A stretch of 64,000 nt of DNA from Candidatus Woesearchaeota archaeon (GCA_016187465.1 JACPJQ010000003.1:1-64000), one strand, 5' to 3'; numbered from the stretch's first letter, positions 9,085-17,858 are shown. Notes: generated by a model from the letters alone, not told the origin. Numbers and translations are program-made.

Positions 9085-9894
9085 ATGATGAAGTTTGATA
9101 TTCCTAAGAAAGAGCACCCAAACCTTGAGCGCTATTACAGGGAAGACTTGGATGCCGCTTACAGGTTTGCCAATGAAATATACAAAGAGCTTGGCAGCCT
9201 GATAAGGGCGGTTGTGATATTCGGCTCAACAGCGAGAAGGACCAAAGGGCCCGGAGGGGATATTGACATTCTTGTTATTATCGATGACTTGATGATGAGC
9301 ATGTCTCCTGAGGTTGTAGAGGCCTACAGGCTGATTGTCCAAAAATCAATAGTGAGGATTTCCACTAAGATTCATGTTACAACAATGAGGTTCACATCTT
9401 TTTGGGAGTACATGCGGAACGGCGACCCTGTTGCAATCAACCTTCTAAGAGATGGAGTTGCCTTAATAGATTCCGGATTTTTTGATCCGATGCAGGCGCT
9501 GCTTAAAAGAGGCAGGGTAAGGCCGACTCAGGAAAGCATATGGACTTACTACGCGAGAGCGCCCAATACCCTGCATAACTCAAAGTGGCATTTATTGCAG
9601 GGTGTGATAGACCTGTACTGGGCAGTGATTGACGCAGCCCATGCCGCCCTGATGAAAATAGGAGAGATTCCGCCTACGCCTGAGCACGTTGCTGATTTAA
9701 TGGAGCAGAAGCTTGTGAAAAGAAAACTTATTGAGCATAAGTACGTCATTGTAATGAGGAACTTCTACAGGCTTATGAAGATGGTTACCCATCGGGAAAT
9801 TGTGGAAATAAAAGGGGAGGAGTTTGACAGGTACTACAAGATTGCAGATGATTTTGTGCAGAGGATGAGAAAGTTTATAGAGCACGGGAAATAA
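9085..9894 (+). CDS. Nucleotidyltransferase-fold protein (MNT-like)
   Basis: 269 residues from the ATG at 9085, chosen because GAGGTG lies just before it and the TATA box at 9022-9030 excludes the longer frame from 9004. The polymerase-beta nucleotidyltransferase core is clear: VVIFGSTARRTKGPGGDIDI carries the GS and DxD metal-binding motifs. The C-terminal 150 residues are helical (TYYARAPNTLHNSKWHLLQG), so the enzyme may combine transferase and a HEPN-like helical part in one chain. Unlike the toxin-antitoxin MNT gene at 48.9 kb it stands alone. It probably transfers a nucleotide to a protein or RNA; the substrate is unknown. Confidence 0.8.
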   Translation: MMKFDIPKKEHPNLERYYREDLDAAYRFANEIYKELGSLIRAVVIFGSTARRTKGPGGDIDILVIIDDLMMSMSPEVVEAYRLIVQKSIVRISTKIHVTTMRFTSFWEYMRNGDPVAINLLRDGVALIDSGFFDPMQALLKRGRVRPTQESIWTYYARAPNTLHNSKWHLLQGVIDLYWAVIDAAHAALMKIGEIPPTPEHVADLMEQKLVKRKLIEHKYVIVMRNFYRLMKMVTHREIVEIKGEEFDRYYKIADDFVQRMRKFIEHGK

Positions 9895-9914
9895 AACTAC
9901 TTTCTTTTATTCAA

Positions 9915-12281
9915 TCATTTCTTAACACATTCATTAACCTTCAGCTCGGCTGTTTTTGCATCCTGCAGCTTTCCATCACCCAAATAGACTCTTGCAGTTA
10001 CTGGATAAGCGCCTTTTTCAATCTTGCCGCTGAATCTGAATTTTACGGATTTCGAGAATCTGTTATCCGCAGTGCCTTCCCTGATAAAAATGCCTTTCTG
10101 GACAAAGTTTAGCCCCAGCTCTTCGTTGCTTATCTCTAAAATGGCATTTTTCTCGTCCTCCTGCCCGATATTTATAACTTCATAATTCGCGCTTAAGAGC
10201 CTGCTGCAGCTTATTATGTTCGGGATTAAGCCGGATTTAACAAGCCTTAAACCATGCTTCTCCTTTTTGACCTCAAGCTCCAGGTTAATATCAGCTCTAT
10301 AGCTTGCGCCTTTCTCATCATCGCCTTCCACTTCCACTGAAACATCATAGCTGTCTTCATCAACGTTTAACGGAATATCAAACTTGAATTTTGCCGTTTT
10401 ATCCCTCTGCGGCTTTAAGTCAAATTCATTCGACTCATCTTCAATGTCATTTCCATCATCAATTCCTTCAAGGGTTGCCTTTGCACGGATATCCTCTATG
10501 TTTACATCCTCTTCCTTTGAAAAATAGTTTTTTACCTTGATTTTGAGTTCTACATTAGAGCCAGGCTTTGCTTCCCTCCTTACTCTGCCATTGCTGGCGG
10601 AAAAGCCGCTCTTTCTTCCGTCTATTTTAATTTCTACGTCAGAAATCTTTAATGGGTTGCCTTTTTCAACTGTGAGATTGTATGACTGGTTGACAGTGTC
10701 AGTTAAGTCTGTTGCGCTGACATCAACCCTGAATGCGCCAATAGAAGACGGGATAAATGTAATAACTCCCGTAGAGCTGTCTATTGACATTCCGCTTGCA
10801 TTTGTGCTGACAGAATAGATTATAACATCATTGTCATCATCAAGCGCATCAACATCATATTTATAGGGCTCGCCTTCTTTTGCGTTTGTTTTCGGCGTTG
10901 AAATAATTAATGGCGGAGCGTTTTCATTGGAATTAACAGTTACAATGATGACTTTGGAGTCTGTTGCAGTTCCATCACTAACGCTGAACTCTATATGGTT
11001 GTCCCCCAAGTCCAGATTTGTGGGTTTCCACGAAACTGCCGCCAGCGAATCATTAATTTTTGATATTGAAATTGCGGAATTGTTGCTTGAAAAAATCAGT
11101 GTGTCGCTGTCAACATCAAAAGCTGATATGTTAAATGTTAAGTTTGTGTTTTTGGCAACTATCTTGTTTGATATGTTTCCAAGTATAGGCGCTCTGTTGA
11201 TGTTTGCCACTGCCACCTTCCAAACAACAGAAGCCTCATTTGACGAATCTTTTACTGTAAAGTTGACAGCATGAGTTCCGTTGTCATTGAAGCTTGGCGT
11301 GTAAGAAAATTCATTTGAGTTCACGCTGAATAGTATTCCGTCGACAAGCCAAAAAGAATCAAGCAAAGCATCATCCGGATCAGACGCATTCGCCCTAAAC
11401 CTTAATGTTGAGTTTTCTTCTATTTTCTGGGTAAGGTTTGCCGGTGAAAAAAATATTATGAACGGGCTGTTGTCAACGCTTATGTTAAATAAGATTGATA
11501 TTCCGGATTTCCCGTAGCTGTCGTTAAAGGATATGCTTAGGTTATACGCTTTTTGGATGTTCAGGCTGGTATTCCACAAAAAGCGCCATATGTCGCCGCT
11601 CTTGCTCATCGAGAAATTTGTGCCGTTAAAATTAGCAATTGCCGAGCTGACTTCTGAGGCATCATCTGTTATATTCACGCTTACATTAACCAAAGCGCTT
11701 ATTCTTGTGTTATTGCCCGACGGATTTATCCATTTATTCAGCTTTGGAGCCTGGGCGTCGTTTTTGGCTCCGGGAGTCAATGTGGAAAAGTTCAATAATC
11801 TTTGGCTGCCGTCAGGGTATCTTCCAATGGATACGTTCTCAAAAGTTTTGCCGGACGGCTGCGCATAAGCCATAAAATCAGCCAAACTGCCCGAAAAATT
11901 GTAAAGCCTTACCTCTCCGCCTGTGTCTGCCAGATTAAAGTTGCTCGTTGTTATGTTAATTATTGTTATTCTGCTTAACCCTACTTTGGGATATGCCAAG
12001 TTGAATGATTCCAGATCCCCTGCCAGAATAATAAATCCTTTTGCGGGCACTATTGCGCTGAATGTGAAATTGCTGCTGGATGTTTCTAAAATCCTCCAGT
12101 TTGTTAGACTGGCATCAGTATTATCGCTATTGTAAACTTCAACCCATTCAGAATCAGGATCGTCAACGCCATTAGCCAAAACTTCGTTAATAAAAACTGC
12201 AGAGTAAGCATTTAATGGCAATGCAGTTGCAAATATAAAAATAAGCACCGCAATAACCTCTTTTTTCAAAACTGCAACCAC
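9915..12281 (-). CDS. Secreted surface protein with lamin-tail and cadherin/Ig-like domains
   Basis: 788 residues, apparently starting at a GTG (12281) or a TTG slightly inside; no suitable ATG precedes the signal peptide (VIAVLIFIFATALPLNAYS). A lamin-tail-type domain follows (FINEVLANGVDDPDSEWVEV), then Ig/cadherin-like units near 230-540 (AFDVDSDTLIFS, SVSDGTATDSKVIIVTV) and a charged C-terminal domain (about 550-780, PGSNVELKIKVKNYF) that recurs in the next gene. There is no C-terminal membrane anchor. Many NxS/T sequons suggest N-glycosylation on the cell surface. I infer an S-layer-associated or adhesion protein in an operon with the membrane-anchored gene upstream, 33 bases away. Confidence 0.8.
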   Translation of the reverse strand: MVAVLKKEVIAVLIFIFATALPLNAYSAVFINEVLANGVDDPDSEWVEVYNSDNTDASLTNWRILETSSSNFTFSAIVPAKGFIILAGDLESFNLAYPKVGLSRITIINITTSNFNLADTGGEVRLYNFSGSLADFMAYAQPSGKTFENVSIGRYPDGSQRLLNFSTLTPGAKNDAQAPKLNKWINPSGNNTRISALVNVSVNITDDASEVSSAIANFNGTNFSMSKSGDIWRFLWNTSLNIQKAYNLSISFNDSYGKSGISILFNISVDNSPFIIFFSPANLTQKIEENSTLRFRANASDPDDALLDSFWLVDGILFSVNSNEFSYTPSFNDNGTHAVNFTVKDSSNEASVVWKVAVANINRAPILGNISNKIVAKNTNLTFNISAFDVDSDTLIFSSNNSAISISKINDSLAAVSWKPTNLDLGDNHIEFSVSDGTATDSKVIIVTVNSNENAPPLIISTPKTNAKEGEPYKYDVDALDDDNDVIIYSVSTNASGMSIDSSTGVITFIPSSIGAFRVDVSATDLTDTVNQSYNLTVEKGNPLKISDVEIKIDGRKSGFSASNGRVRREAKPGSNVELKIKVKNYFSKEEDVNIEDIRAKATLEGIDDGNDIEDESNEFDLKPQRDKTAKFKFDIPLNVDEDSYDVSVEVEGDDEKGASYRADINLELEVKKEKHGLRLVKSGLIPNIISCSRLLSANYEVINIGQEDEKNAILEISNEELGLNFVQKGIFIREGTADNRFSKSVKFRFSGKIEKGAYPVTARVYLGDGKLQDAKTAELKVNECVKK

Positions 12282-12314
12282 CCAGTTTCAAAGGGTTCTC
12301 AAAGATATTTAAAT

Positions 12315-13439
12315 CTATTGCGCTTTTTTAGCTCTAGAGTACCCTAGTAGGATAACTAACAAAAAAAGGATTGTTATCACAAATCCCCCCAAGAAAACAG
12401 CCAGCAATAATGGGGAGCTTAAAACAGATACTTCTTTTGTGGCAGTAATGACATCCTCCTGCTGCGGTTGTTTTGCAGCTTCCTCTGTCTCTTCCGGTTG
12501 CTCTTCTTCTGTTTCTTCAGGCGGTTCCTCTGCAGCTTCCTCTGGCTCGCTTGGCTCTTCATCCGGCTCAGAATCGGGAACTCCGCCTGCAGCGCAATCC
12601 TTTACAACCAAATCAACGCTTTTTTGGTCAAACAAAACAATATCCTTCCAGTAAAGATTTATCAGGATCGGAAATTTTCCGGCTTTGAGGAATGACGGCA
12701 CTTCTATGTTCAAAGTCTTGGTATGGGTTATTTCTTCATCGCTTGCTTCATTCGAGGATTCCAAAGATATATCCTTGTCGTATGAATTGACTCCAAGGCT
12801 TGTGGCTTTAAACTCCAGAGCAATCTGGTTTTCAATATTTGTGCCTACATTTGTCACATCAGCTGTCAGCTGGGCTTTTCTATTGCAGTCCACAAAACCC
12901 GGGTTTAAAGATACTCTCGTGATTCTTATGTCATGGCTCTGCTTCTTGACTTCCAGCTTTAAGTTGAGCTCTGTCGCATATGATGTGCCGTTTTTGCCAT
13001 CACCTTCAGCTTCCATTATGACATTGTAAGTGCCCTCATCCACATCAAGAGGAATGCTGAACCTTATATCCTCTCTCATATCGTCCCCAGGCTCCAGATC
13101 AAAGTCTAAACTATCCCCCTCTAAATCCGCCCCGTCGTCTATCTCTTCTATGACTATTCTTGTAAATACCCCCCTTATTGCAGGGTCTTCGCCGCTAAAT
13201 GTATTTTCCACTCTCACTGCAAATGTTACATTTGAGCCCGGCAATACATCCACTTCTATCTTTGTGTTGTTGGCTGCGGGCACAGAAGCAGAATCTACCC
13301 TGTCCCTGTCTTCAATCCTGTAAGTATAAGCTTCGTCATAATCTACATTTACATCTATTTCAGTTATCTCAAGCCCTGCAGCTAAAGAAATCGAAGTCAG
13401 CAAAAGCGCATATACTGCCATCAAAACAATCAGTCTCAT
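12315..13439 (-). CDS. Membrane-anchored surface protein, paralogous to the C-terminal domain of the following gene
   Basis: 374 residues, ATG at 13439. An N-terminal signal peptide (LIVLMAVYALLLTSISLAAG) is followed by about 220 residues of beta-rich ectodomain, then a Glu/Pro-rich stalk (roughly 275-335) and a C-terminal membrane helix (LLLAVFLGGFVITILFLLVI) with a short basic tail. The ectodomain shares the order PGSNV, EIDDGADLEGDS, IPLDVDEGTY, LELEVKK-like strands with the C-terminal domain of the downstream protein, so the two are paralogous. I infer a tethered partner of the secreted neighbour. The stalk makes spurious cysteine-rich frames on the other strand. Confidence 0.8.
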   Translation of the reverse strand: MRLIVLMAVYALLLTSISLAAGLEITEIDVNVDYDEAYTYRIEDRDRVDSASVPAANNTKIEVDVLPGSNVTFAVRVENTFSGEDPAIRGVFTRIVIEEIDDGADLEGDSLDFDLEPGDDMREDIRFSIPLDVDEGTYNVIMEAEGDGKNGTSYATELNLKLEVKKQSHDIRITRVSLNPGFVDCNRKAQLTADVTNVGTNIENQIALEFKATSLGVNSYDKDISLESSNEASDEEITHTKTLNIEVPSFLKAGKFPILINLYWKDIVLFDQKSVDLVVKDCAAGGVPDSEPDEEPSEPEEAAEEPPEETEEEQPEETEEAAKQPQQEDVITATKEVSVLSSPLLLAVFLGGFVITILFLLVILLGYSRAKKAQ

Positions 13440-13529
13440 TTGTATTCATTGTCTAGTAGTTATTTTCTATATATAAAGATTGTGATTTTGGGGTATTCCT
13501 TTCAATATAGAAACTAATACTTCCGATTT

Positions 13530-14006
13530 TTAGGCTCTGCAGAAAAAAATCACATCCTTATCTTCTTCAATGCTCTTTTCTATTCTGAAATTTTTTTCTA
13601 TATTTTTTTTGATATTTCCAAATCTTTCTGATTTTTTTAAAACGCTAAAAACGAAATTCCGCCTGCAGACTCTTTTCATCTCGCCAATTGATTTTTTTAT
13701 ATTTATGAAATTATGCATCGCGGTTATTGAAACGACATAGTTAAATGACTTATCCTTGAACGGAAGAAATTCAGCAATGCCAATCACCTTCTTTCTGTTG
13801 CTGCCCTGTTTTATCAAATTTACTGACGGGTCAACTCCAACAACACTGCATTCGAATCTTGAAGAAATGCCAGTGCCGCATCCAACATCCAGAATTTTTG
13901 TGTTATTGCCTGTTTTAATATTGTTTTTTATTATGGACAATTTTTTCAGCTGCTCCTCTTCGTGCAATTCGTTATAGCCTTTTGCAATGCTATTGTAGTA
14001 AGACAT
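13530..14006 (-). CDS. Small SAM-dependent methyltransferase (UbiE-like)
   Basis: 158 residues, ATG at 14006. ILDVGCGTGISSRF is the SAM-binding motif I, VVGVDPS the acidic strand, and FKDKSFNYVVSITAMHNF the motif around strand 4, typical of the UbiE/class I family. The fold is short and has no substrate-specific extension. The substrate cannot be read from the sequence. The gene stands between a surface-protein operon and a divergent lipoprotein gene. Confidence 0.85.
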   Translation of the reverse strand: MSYYNSIAKGYNELHEEEQLKKLSIIKNNIKTGNNTKILDVGCGTGISSRFECSVVGVDPSVNLIKQGSNRKKVIGIAEFLPFKDKSFNYVVSITAMHNFINIKKSIGEMKRVCRRNFVFSVLKKSERFGNIKKNIEKNFRIEKSIEEDKDVIFFCRA

Positions 14007-14099
14007 GAGCTTGGCATTATTTCCGCATTTAAATATTATGATGTTGCGAAAAGAATAAATACAACTTGCTAATGCATTAAAGCCTCATAAAACAGCTTG

Positions 14100-14780
14100 G
14101 TGATTTTATTGAAAAAAATATTTTTGTTGATTGGATTGATATTGATGCTGGGGTGCGGCAAGCCACAGGATTTTACTTACGGCCTGAACCAAGTCAATGA
14201 GCTTAATTCTAAGTACGAAACCTCAATGGAAACATACCCAAAAAGCATCAGCAAAATAAATTCCATGACTGAAGATTTTCAAAAGCTTAAAGGCATGAAA
14301 TTGGCGAGAGGGCAGGAGCCCTTTAATTACATTGTTGACTACAGGATACTAAACCTTGAAGCTGAAAAGCTTTACATTGAAAGCCAGAAATATGGGTTGG
14401 ATGGCACAACAAAAGACGGATTTGGCTGCAAACAGAGGCCGCTTATTCTTGAGTCAGCTGCATTGAGAAACAGCTCAGCTTTCAAAGGCTTTGAAGCCGT
14501 CGATTTGGTAAGGGAATTTGTCAGCAAGTATCCGGAAGAGGCTGCATCAGCCGAGCTTTCACTGAAAAATGCCTTATTCCTAAATGCAACATTTTATCAG
14601 ATATACGGAGATGCCAGAAGCGACAGCAGCACAATTAGTCGTTTTTGCCCGAAGAACGTAACGTTAGAGGTATACCGGCAGGAATTTAGGAAAAAAACAA
14701 ACTTAAGCGAAGATTTTATAAATGCCCTGACTTATGAGGAGGCTGTGAATCTGCACAAGCAAATAATCGGAGTTGAATAA
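14100..14780 (+). CDS. Putative lipoprotein
   Basis: About 226 residues. No ATG is available; GTG at 14100 or TTG at 14109 are likely starts. The N-terminus has lysines, a hydrophobic stretch (FLLIGLILMLGC) and a lipobox-type LMLGC, so the mature protein probably begins at that cysteine and is lipid-anchored outside. The rest is helical and contains two cysteines (DGFGCKQRP, ISRFCPKN). No family recognised. Its stop immediately precedes the ATG of the zinc-ribbon gene, indicating co-transcription. Confidence 0.65.
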   Translation: MILLKKIFLLIGLILMLGCGKPQDFTYGLNQVNELNSKYETSMETYPKSISKINSMTEDFQKLKGMKLARGQEPFNYIVDYRILNLEAEKLYIESQKYGLDGTTKDGFGCKQRPLILESAALRNSSAFKGFEAVDLVREFVSKYPEEAASAELSLKNALFLNATFYQIYGDARSDSSTISRFCPKNVTLEVYRQEFRKKTNLSEDFINALTYEEAVNLHKQIIGVE

Positions 14781-14781
14781 A

Positions 14782-15216
14782 ATGCCGTTAAAAAAGCCAG
14801 CAAGCGTGGAAGAATGCATATACTTCACAAACAGAACTATTGGCTCCGGAAGCGCTGTTGCATGGGTTTTCAGAAAAGAATGCCCTAAATGCAGAAAAGG
14901 CATTATGGGCAAGCCGCAAAAGAAGGGCGGGAAACTAGATAAAAAAGCAGATCATTATGTATGTTGCTCATGCAGCTATCAAGAGAGCAATGAGCAGGTG
15001 GAAAACAGCTTAACGCTTAATGTGGAATACAAATGCCCCCACTGCGGCAACGAAGGCGAAACAACTTCCGGGTACCAAAGAAAAACCTTTGAAGGCGTGC
15101 CTTCTTATGTGTTTGAGTGCCAGAAATGCCGTAAGAAAATAGGATTGGCAAAGAAATTGAAGGAGTCAAAGAAGAAAGGAAAAGAAGACTCTGATGAGAA
15201 TAATCACAAGATTTAA
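14782..15216 (+). CDS. Zinc-ribbon protein
   Basis: 144 residues from the ATG at 14782, one base after the lipoprotein stop. CPKC...CCSC and CPHC...CQKC give two four-cysteine knuckles (ECPKCRKGIMG; YKCPHCGNEG), so two zinc ribbons are likely. The C-terminus is very lysine-rich, which suits nucleic-acid contact. No enzymatic motif is visible. The function is unknown; a nucleic-acid binding role is inference from the ribbons and charge. Confidence 0.75.
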   Translation: MPLKKPASVEECIYFTNRTIGSGSAVAWVFRKECPKCRKGIMGKPQKKGGKLDKKADHYVCCSCSYQESNEQVENSLTLNVEYKCPHCGNEGETTSGYQRKTFEGVPSYVFECQKCRKKIGLAKKLKESKKKGKEDSDENNHKI

Positions 15217-15220
15217 ATAT
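15211..15220 (+). promoter_or_regulatory. TATA box for leaderless membrane-protein gene
   Basis: ATTTAAATAT is centred 26-27 bases before the ATG at 15242, the expected distance from an archaeal TATA box to the transcription start. The start codon would then be at or next to the 5' end of the mRNA. It lies at the 3' end of the preceding gene. Confidence 0.6.
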
Positions 15221-15241
15221 GTAGAAAATAAATAATGATAA

Positions 15242-15586
15242 ATGAAAAAAATATCAAAGTTAATGGCTTTAGTATTGATTGCTTTTTCTGCAGTCGGCGC
15301 TGCAAATGCTTTCGGTTATTTCAGGAATCCTGATATGTATGATTTTATTGGAATGCCTGGATTTGGGATGGTTATGGGGCTTGGAGCGGCTGCAGTTTTG
15401 ATTGGAATTCTGCTTTTTGTCTTCTGGCTCTGGATGCTAGCTGACTGCCTGAAGAGGGACTTCAAGAAGGATGTTGAAAAAATCGTGTGGATTCTTGTTC
15501 TGATATTCCTCCACCTTTTAGGGGCGATAATATATTATTTTGTGGTGAAGATTCCAAACAAGAAGGCTGGAAAAAAGGGAAAATAG
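15242..15586 (+). CDS. Small membrane protein with PLDc_N-like domain
   Basis: 114 residues with an N-terminal hydrophobic signal or helix (LMALVLIAFSAVGAANA), a second membrane helix (GAAAVLIGILLFVFWLWML) and a third (ILVLIFLHLLGAIIYYFVV). FWLWMLADCLKRDF followed by a tryptophan-containing helix is the pattern of the PLDc_N (phospholipase D/cardiolipin synthase N-terminal) family, usually found as small membrane proteins of unknown role. No phospholipase motif is present. It converges with the next gene, with three bases between the stops. Confidence 0.75.
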   Translation: MKKISKLMALVLIAFSAVGAANAFGYFRNPDMYDFIGMPGFGMVMGLGAAAVLIGILLFVFWLWMLADCLKRDFKKDVEKIVWILVLIFLHLLGAIIYYFVVKIPNKKAGKKGK

Positions 15587-15589
15587 TTT

Positions 15590-16030
15590 TTAGTCCTTTT
15601 TCCCACCCTTTATCAAAAACAGTACCCTATCAAGGGTTCCTGAAGTTGCACGATGGCCTATCGGCTTGATTTCGTTGCCTTCATCATCAAACATAAATTC
15701 TTTTTGGAAATAATCAGCAGCTGCAATGTATTGGTTAGCCTCCCTTGCTAATTGCGCATTTTGCGGGTATCCAGTAAAATTTGGGACACCCCGGCCTGAA
15801 AAATGTAGTATAAGATAGTCCCAAGCTTTTTCTCTCAAGTACATTAAGACTTCCATTTTTTCTGGATCAGGAATTACATTTCTAAAGCCATCCTCATATT
15901 TAAGTAGCAGCTGTGGCAAGCAATTGGATTGCCCAACACTATTTCTATACAATTCTAAAGCACATTCAGAAAGGTGATTTACCAATCTATTTGCCAGATT
16001 AACGTGCTTTTTGGTTTCTAAAGATTTCAT
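15590..16030 (-). CDS. Hypothetical protein
   Basis: 146 residues, ATG at 16030, mostly helical and soluble (LREKAWDYLILHFSGRG, AREANQYIAAADYFQ). No family recognised. It lies 26 bases downstream of the superoxide dismutase gene on the same strand and may be read through from it. No membrane segment, signal peptide or catalytic motif is visible. Confidence 0.55.
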   Translation of the reverse strand: MKSLETKKHVNLANRLVNHLSECALELYRNSVGQSNCLPQLLLKYEDGFRNVIPDPEKMEVLMYLREKAWDYLILHFSGRGVPNFTGYPQNAQLAREANQYIAAADYFQKEFMFDDEGNEIKPIGHRATSGTLDRVLFLIKGGKKD

Positions 16031-16055
16031 AACAAAAGGGATTTATGCTCTATTT

Positions 16056-16661
16056 TTATTTTTTTGCCTTGTTAAACAATTCCTCTACTTGTCTCCAATT
16101 TACCACATTCCACCAAGCCTTTAAGTAGTCGGCTCGTCTGTTTTGATAAAGCAAATAATAGCCATGTTCCCATACATCTATACCCAAAACAGGTGTTTTA
16201 CTTTCCATCAAAGGAGAATCCTGATTTGCAGTGCTGTAAACTTCAAGTTTTCCATTATTCAACACGAGCCATGCCCATCCTGAGCCGAACCTGTTCAATC
16301 CGGCATTTGTAAACTCTTCCTTAAATTTGTCAAAGCCTCCGAATGTGTGCTTAATAGCATCTCCGATATTTCCATGCGGCTCGCCCCCTGCATTTGGAGC
16401 CATTACCTGCCAGAAAAATGAATGGTTGGAATGCCCGCCGCCGTGGTTCCTCACAGCCATTCTTATGCTTTCAGGAACATCATTTATTTTCTTGAGAATC
16501 TCATCAACATTCATCGTCTCAAACTTTGTTCCTTTCACTGCGGCATTCAGCTTGTCAATATACGCCTGATGGTGCTTTGTATGATGAATCGTCATCGTCA
16601 GCTCGTCAATGTAAGGCTCAAGCGCGTCATACCCATATGATAACTTCGGCAATGTAAACAT
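16056..16661 (-). CDS. sodA: Superoxide dismutase, Mn-type
   Basis: 201 residues from the ATG at 16661, fixed by a strong Shine-Dalgarno (GGAGGTG at 16668-16674); the longer frame to 16793 runs back through hairpin DNA. The protein dismutates superoxide to peroxide and oxygen in the cytoplasm. The four metal ligands are visible: H26 ([11 protein letters not shown]), H80 ([11 protein letters not shown]), D162 and H166 (DVWEHGYY). NQDSPL with the glutamine at 147 and glycines before H80 fit the manganese or cambialistic type, not the strict iron type. Length is normal. Its neighbour is the Fe-S assembly block, which would benefit from superoxide protection. Confidence 0.95.
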   Translation of the reverse strand: MFTLPKLSYGYDALEPYIDELTMTIHHTKHHQAYIDKLNAAVKGTKFETMNVDEILKKINDVPESIRMAVRNHGGGHSNHSFFWQVMAPNAGGEPHGNIGDAIKHTFGGFDKFKEEFTNAGLNRFGSGWAWLVLNNGKLEVYSTANQDSPLMESKTPVLGIDVWEHGYYLLYQNRRADYLKAWWNVVNWRQVEELFNKAKK

Positions 16662-16667
16662 TTTATT

Positions 16668-16674
16668 CACCTCC
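16668..16674 (-). promoter_or_regulatory. Strong Shine-Dalgarno of the superoxide dismutase gene
   Basis: GGAGGTG on the minus strand, six bases before the ATG at 16661. It decides the start against the longer in-frame extension. Most genes nearby lack such a site and look leaderless, so this one probably has a leader. Confidence 0.7.
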
Positions 16675-16725
16675 AAAATAGTAATTACAGGATATTCTGT
16701 ATGTATAAATAGTTTTTGATTGCTT

Positions 16726-16774
16726 AAATTGAGTTCATACTCCGCAGCTTGCTGCGATATCAGCAACTCAATTT
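16726..16774. repeat. Inverted repeat, 10-bp arms
   Basis: AAATTGAGTT (16726-16735) and its exact complement AACTCAATTT (16765-16774) enclose a 29-base loop that contains CAGCTTGCTGCGAT, itself nearly self-complementary. The next hairpin contains the same 14 bases. It lies between the superoxide dismutase gene and the end of the long minus-strand operon. Confidence 0.7.
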
Positions 16775-16779
16775 GAGGC

Positions 16780-16818
16780 TTAAAAATCCCCACAGCTTGC
16801 TGCGATTGGGATTTTTAA
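16780..16818. terminator. Hairpin, 11-bp perfect stem, probable terminator
   Basis: TTAAAAATCCC (16780-16790) pairs exactly with GGGATTTTTAA (16808-16818) around a 17-base loop carrying CAGCTTGCTGCGAT. Read on the minus strand the stem ends in a T run, and it sits 7 bases beyond the stop of the last gene of the 16.8-18.8 kb block, which fits a transcript end. The duplicated loop suggests a mobile repeat as an alternative. Confidence 0.5.
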
Positions 16819-16825
16819 TTGGTGA

Positions 16826-17317
16826 TTACACTTTGATTTTAATTCCTTCTTCTATTTTTCTTTGCTCTTTTATGTATTTTTCTATGGATTTCTTTAAACT
16901 CTTATCGCGGGCTTGATTATTGTCCGGGTTAATGGATTCAATACAATCAGGCTTAAGCAATATGCCATCTGTGGAAGGAACATAATTTCTAAAGGATATC
17001 ACGAGTGTGCCGCTGTTTCTGTAATAAATTATTTCTTCAATATTCCCAAAATCATTATAAGTTACTCCAGCAATTAATCTGCCTGATTTATTCCTATAAA
17101 CCTCAATACTCTTGCCATTTTCATCACTAATACTTAAGGAATTTGCACCAGTCAAACTATGAACAAACTCTTTAACTATACTATTGTAAAAATTTCTTAG
17201 AATTATATTTGCTGCGGACTTGTCCTGAGCAAGCCTTTCCAGCTCGCTGGGTTCTGTATGCCGCACAACCGCAGGCGGCTTTAAATTCCTGTAAGCATCT
17301 GAATAATCCATATCCAT
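16826..17317 (-). CDS. Hypothetical protein
   Basis: 163 residues from the ATG at 17317, one base after the stop of the upstream gene; the longer frame to 17356 would overlap that gene. The N-terminus LKPPAVVRHTEP resembles TQPPAIIRVAS of the upstream protein. A beta-rich centre (SGRLIAGVTYNDFGNIEEII) is followed by a charged helix. No family recognised. It is the last gene of the Fe-S/thiolation block before the hairpins at 16726-16818. Confidence 0.6.
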   Translation of the reverse strand: MDMDYSDAYRNLKPPAVVRHTEPSELERLAQDKSAANIILRNFYNSIVKEFVHSLTGANSLSISDENGKSIEVYRNKSGRLIAGVTYNDFGNIEEIIYYRNSGTLVISFRNYVPSTDGILLKPDCIESINPDNNQARDKSLKKSIEKYIKEQRKIEEGIKIKV

Positions 17318-17318
17318 C

Positions 17319-17858
17319 TTATTTTCCTTTTGTTTTTTCCCTTGCAAATAATCCATTTAAATATTTTCTTATTTCAGCATTGCAATTGTAGACAACTCGC
17401 GACGTATACATCTTTAATTGCCCTAATTTGAAGTTTTTACTTGTCACATCAAGACTATTACGTTCGTCAAAATAAAAGATTAGATCGTGTTTTGTCAATA
17501 TCTGCCCGTTGACCTCACCAACTAAGGCATATATGCCGCGTGGCTTTTTATTATCACTGCGGTAGTTTAAAGCCAAGACCCAATCCTTTTTTGATGACGG
17601 ATCCTTATAAAAATGATGTGAAATTTTTGTTCGATTCACGACTGTATATAAATCATCGTCGGTTTCATGCACTGTCCTTTCTAATGTTAATCTGTCGCTA
17701 TCTTCAAAGAATCGAAGATTCTCATTATCAGGTTTGCGTTCAAATGTGTATCTTTGCGGTATAAATTTTCGGACATTCTCCAAAACCGTTTCGCATGGAA
17801 CGACTTTGTCTTGCGATGCTACCCTAATGATTGCCGGAGGCTGGGTGTAATAGTCCAT
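17319..17858 (-). CDS. Hypothetical protein
   Basis: 179 residues, ATG at 17858, directly abutting the stop of the TtuA gene, so translation is probably coupled. Beta-rich and soluble (WVLALNYRSDNKKPRGIYAL, HDLIFYFDERNSLDV). No family or catalytic motif recognised. Its N-terminal PPAIIR pattern is shared with the next gene, which hints at a distant duplicate pair. Confidence 0.6.
   Translation of the reverse strand: MDYYTQPPAIIRVASQDKVVPCETVLENVRKFIPQRYTFERKPDNENLRFFEDSDRLTLERTVHETDDDLYTVVNRTKISHHFYKDPSSKKDWVLALNYRSDNKKPRGIYALVGEVNGQILTKHDLIFYFDERNSLDVTSKNFKLGQLKMYTSRVVYNCNAEIRKYLNGLFAREKTKGK

Noticed and set aside
12439-12695. Cysteine/serine-rich frames on the plus strand
   Set aside because: These are the complement of the Glu/Pro-rich stalk of the membrane-anchored surface protein.
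16662-16793. 44-residue N-terminal extension of superoxide dismutase
   Set aside because: A strong ribosome site marks the ATG at 16661, and the extension reads through a hairpin region; homologues start at this ATG.
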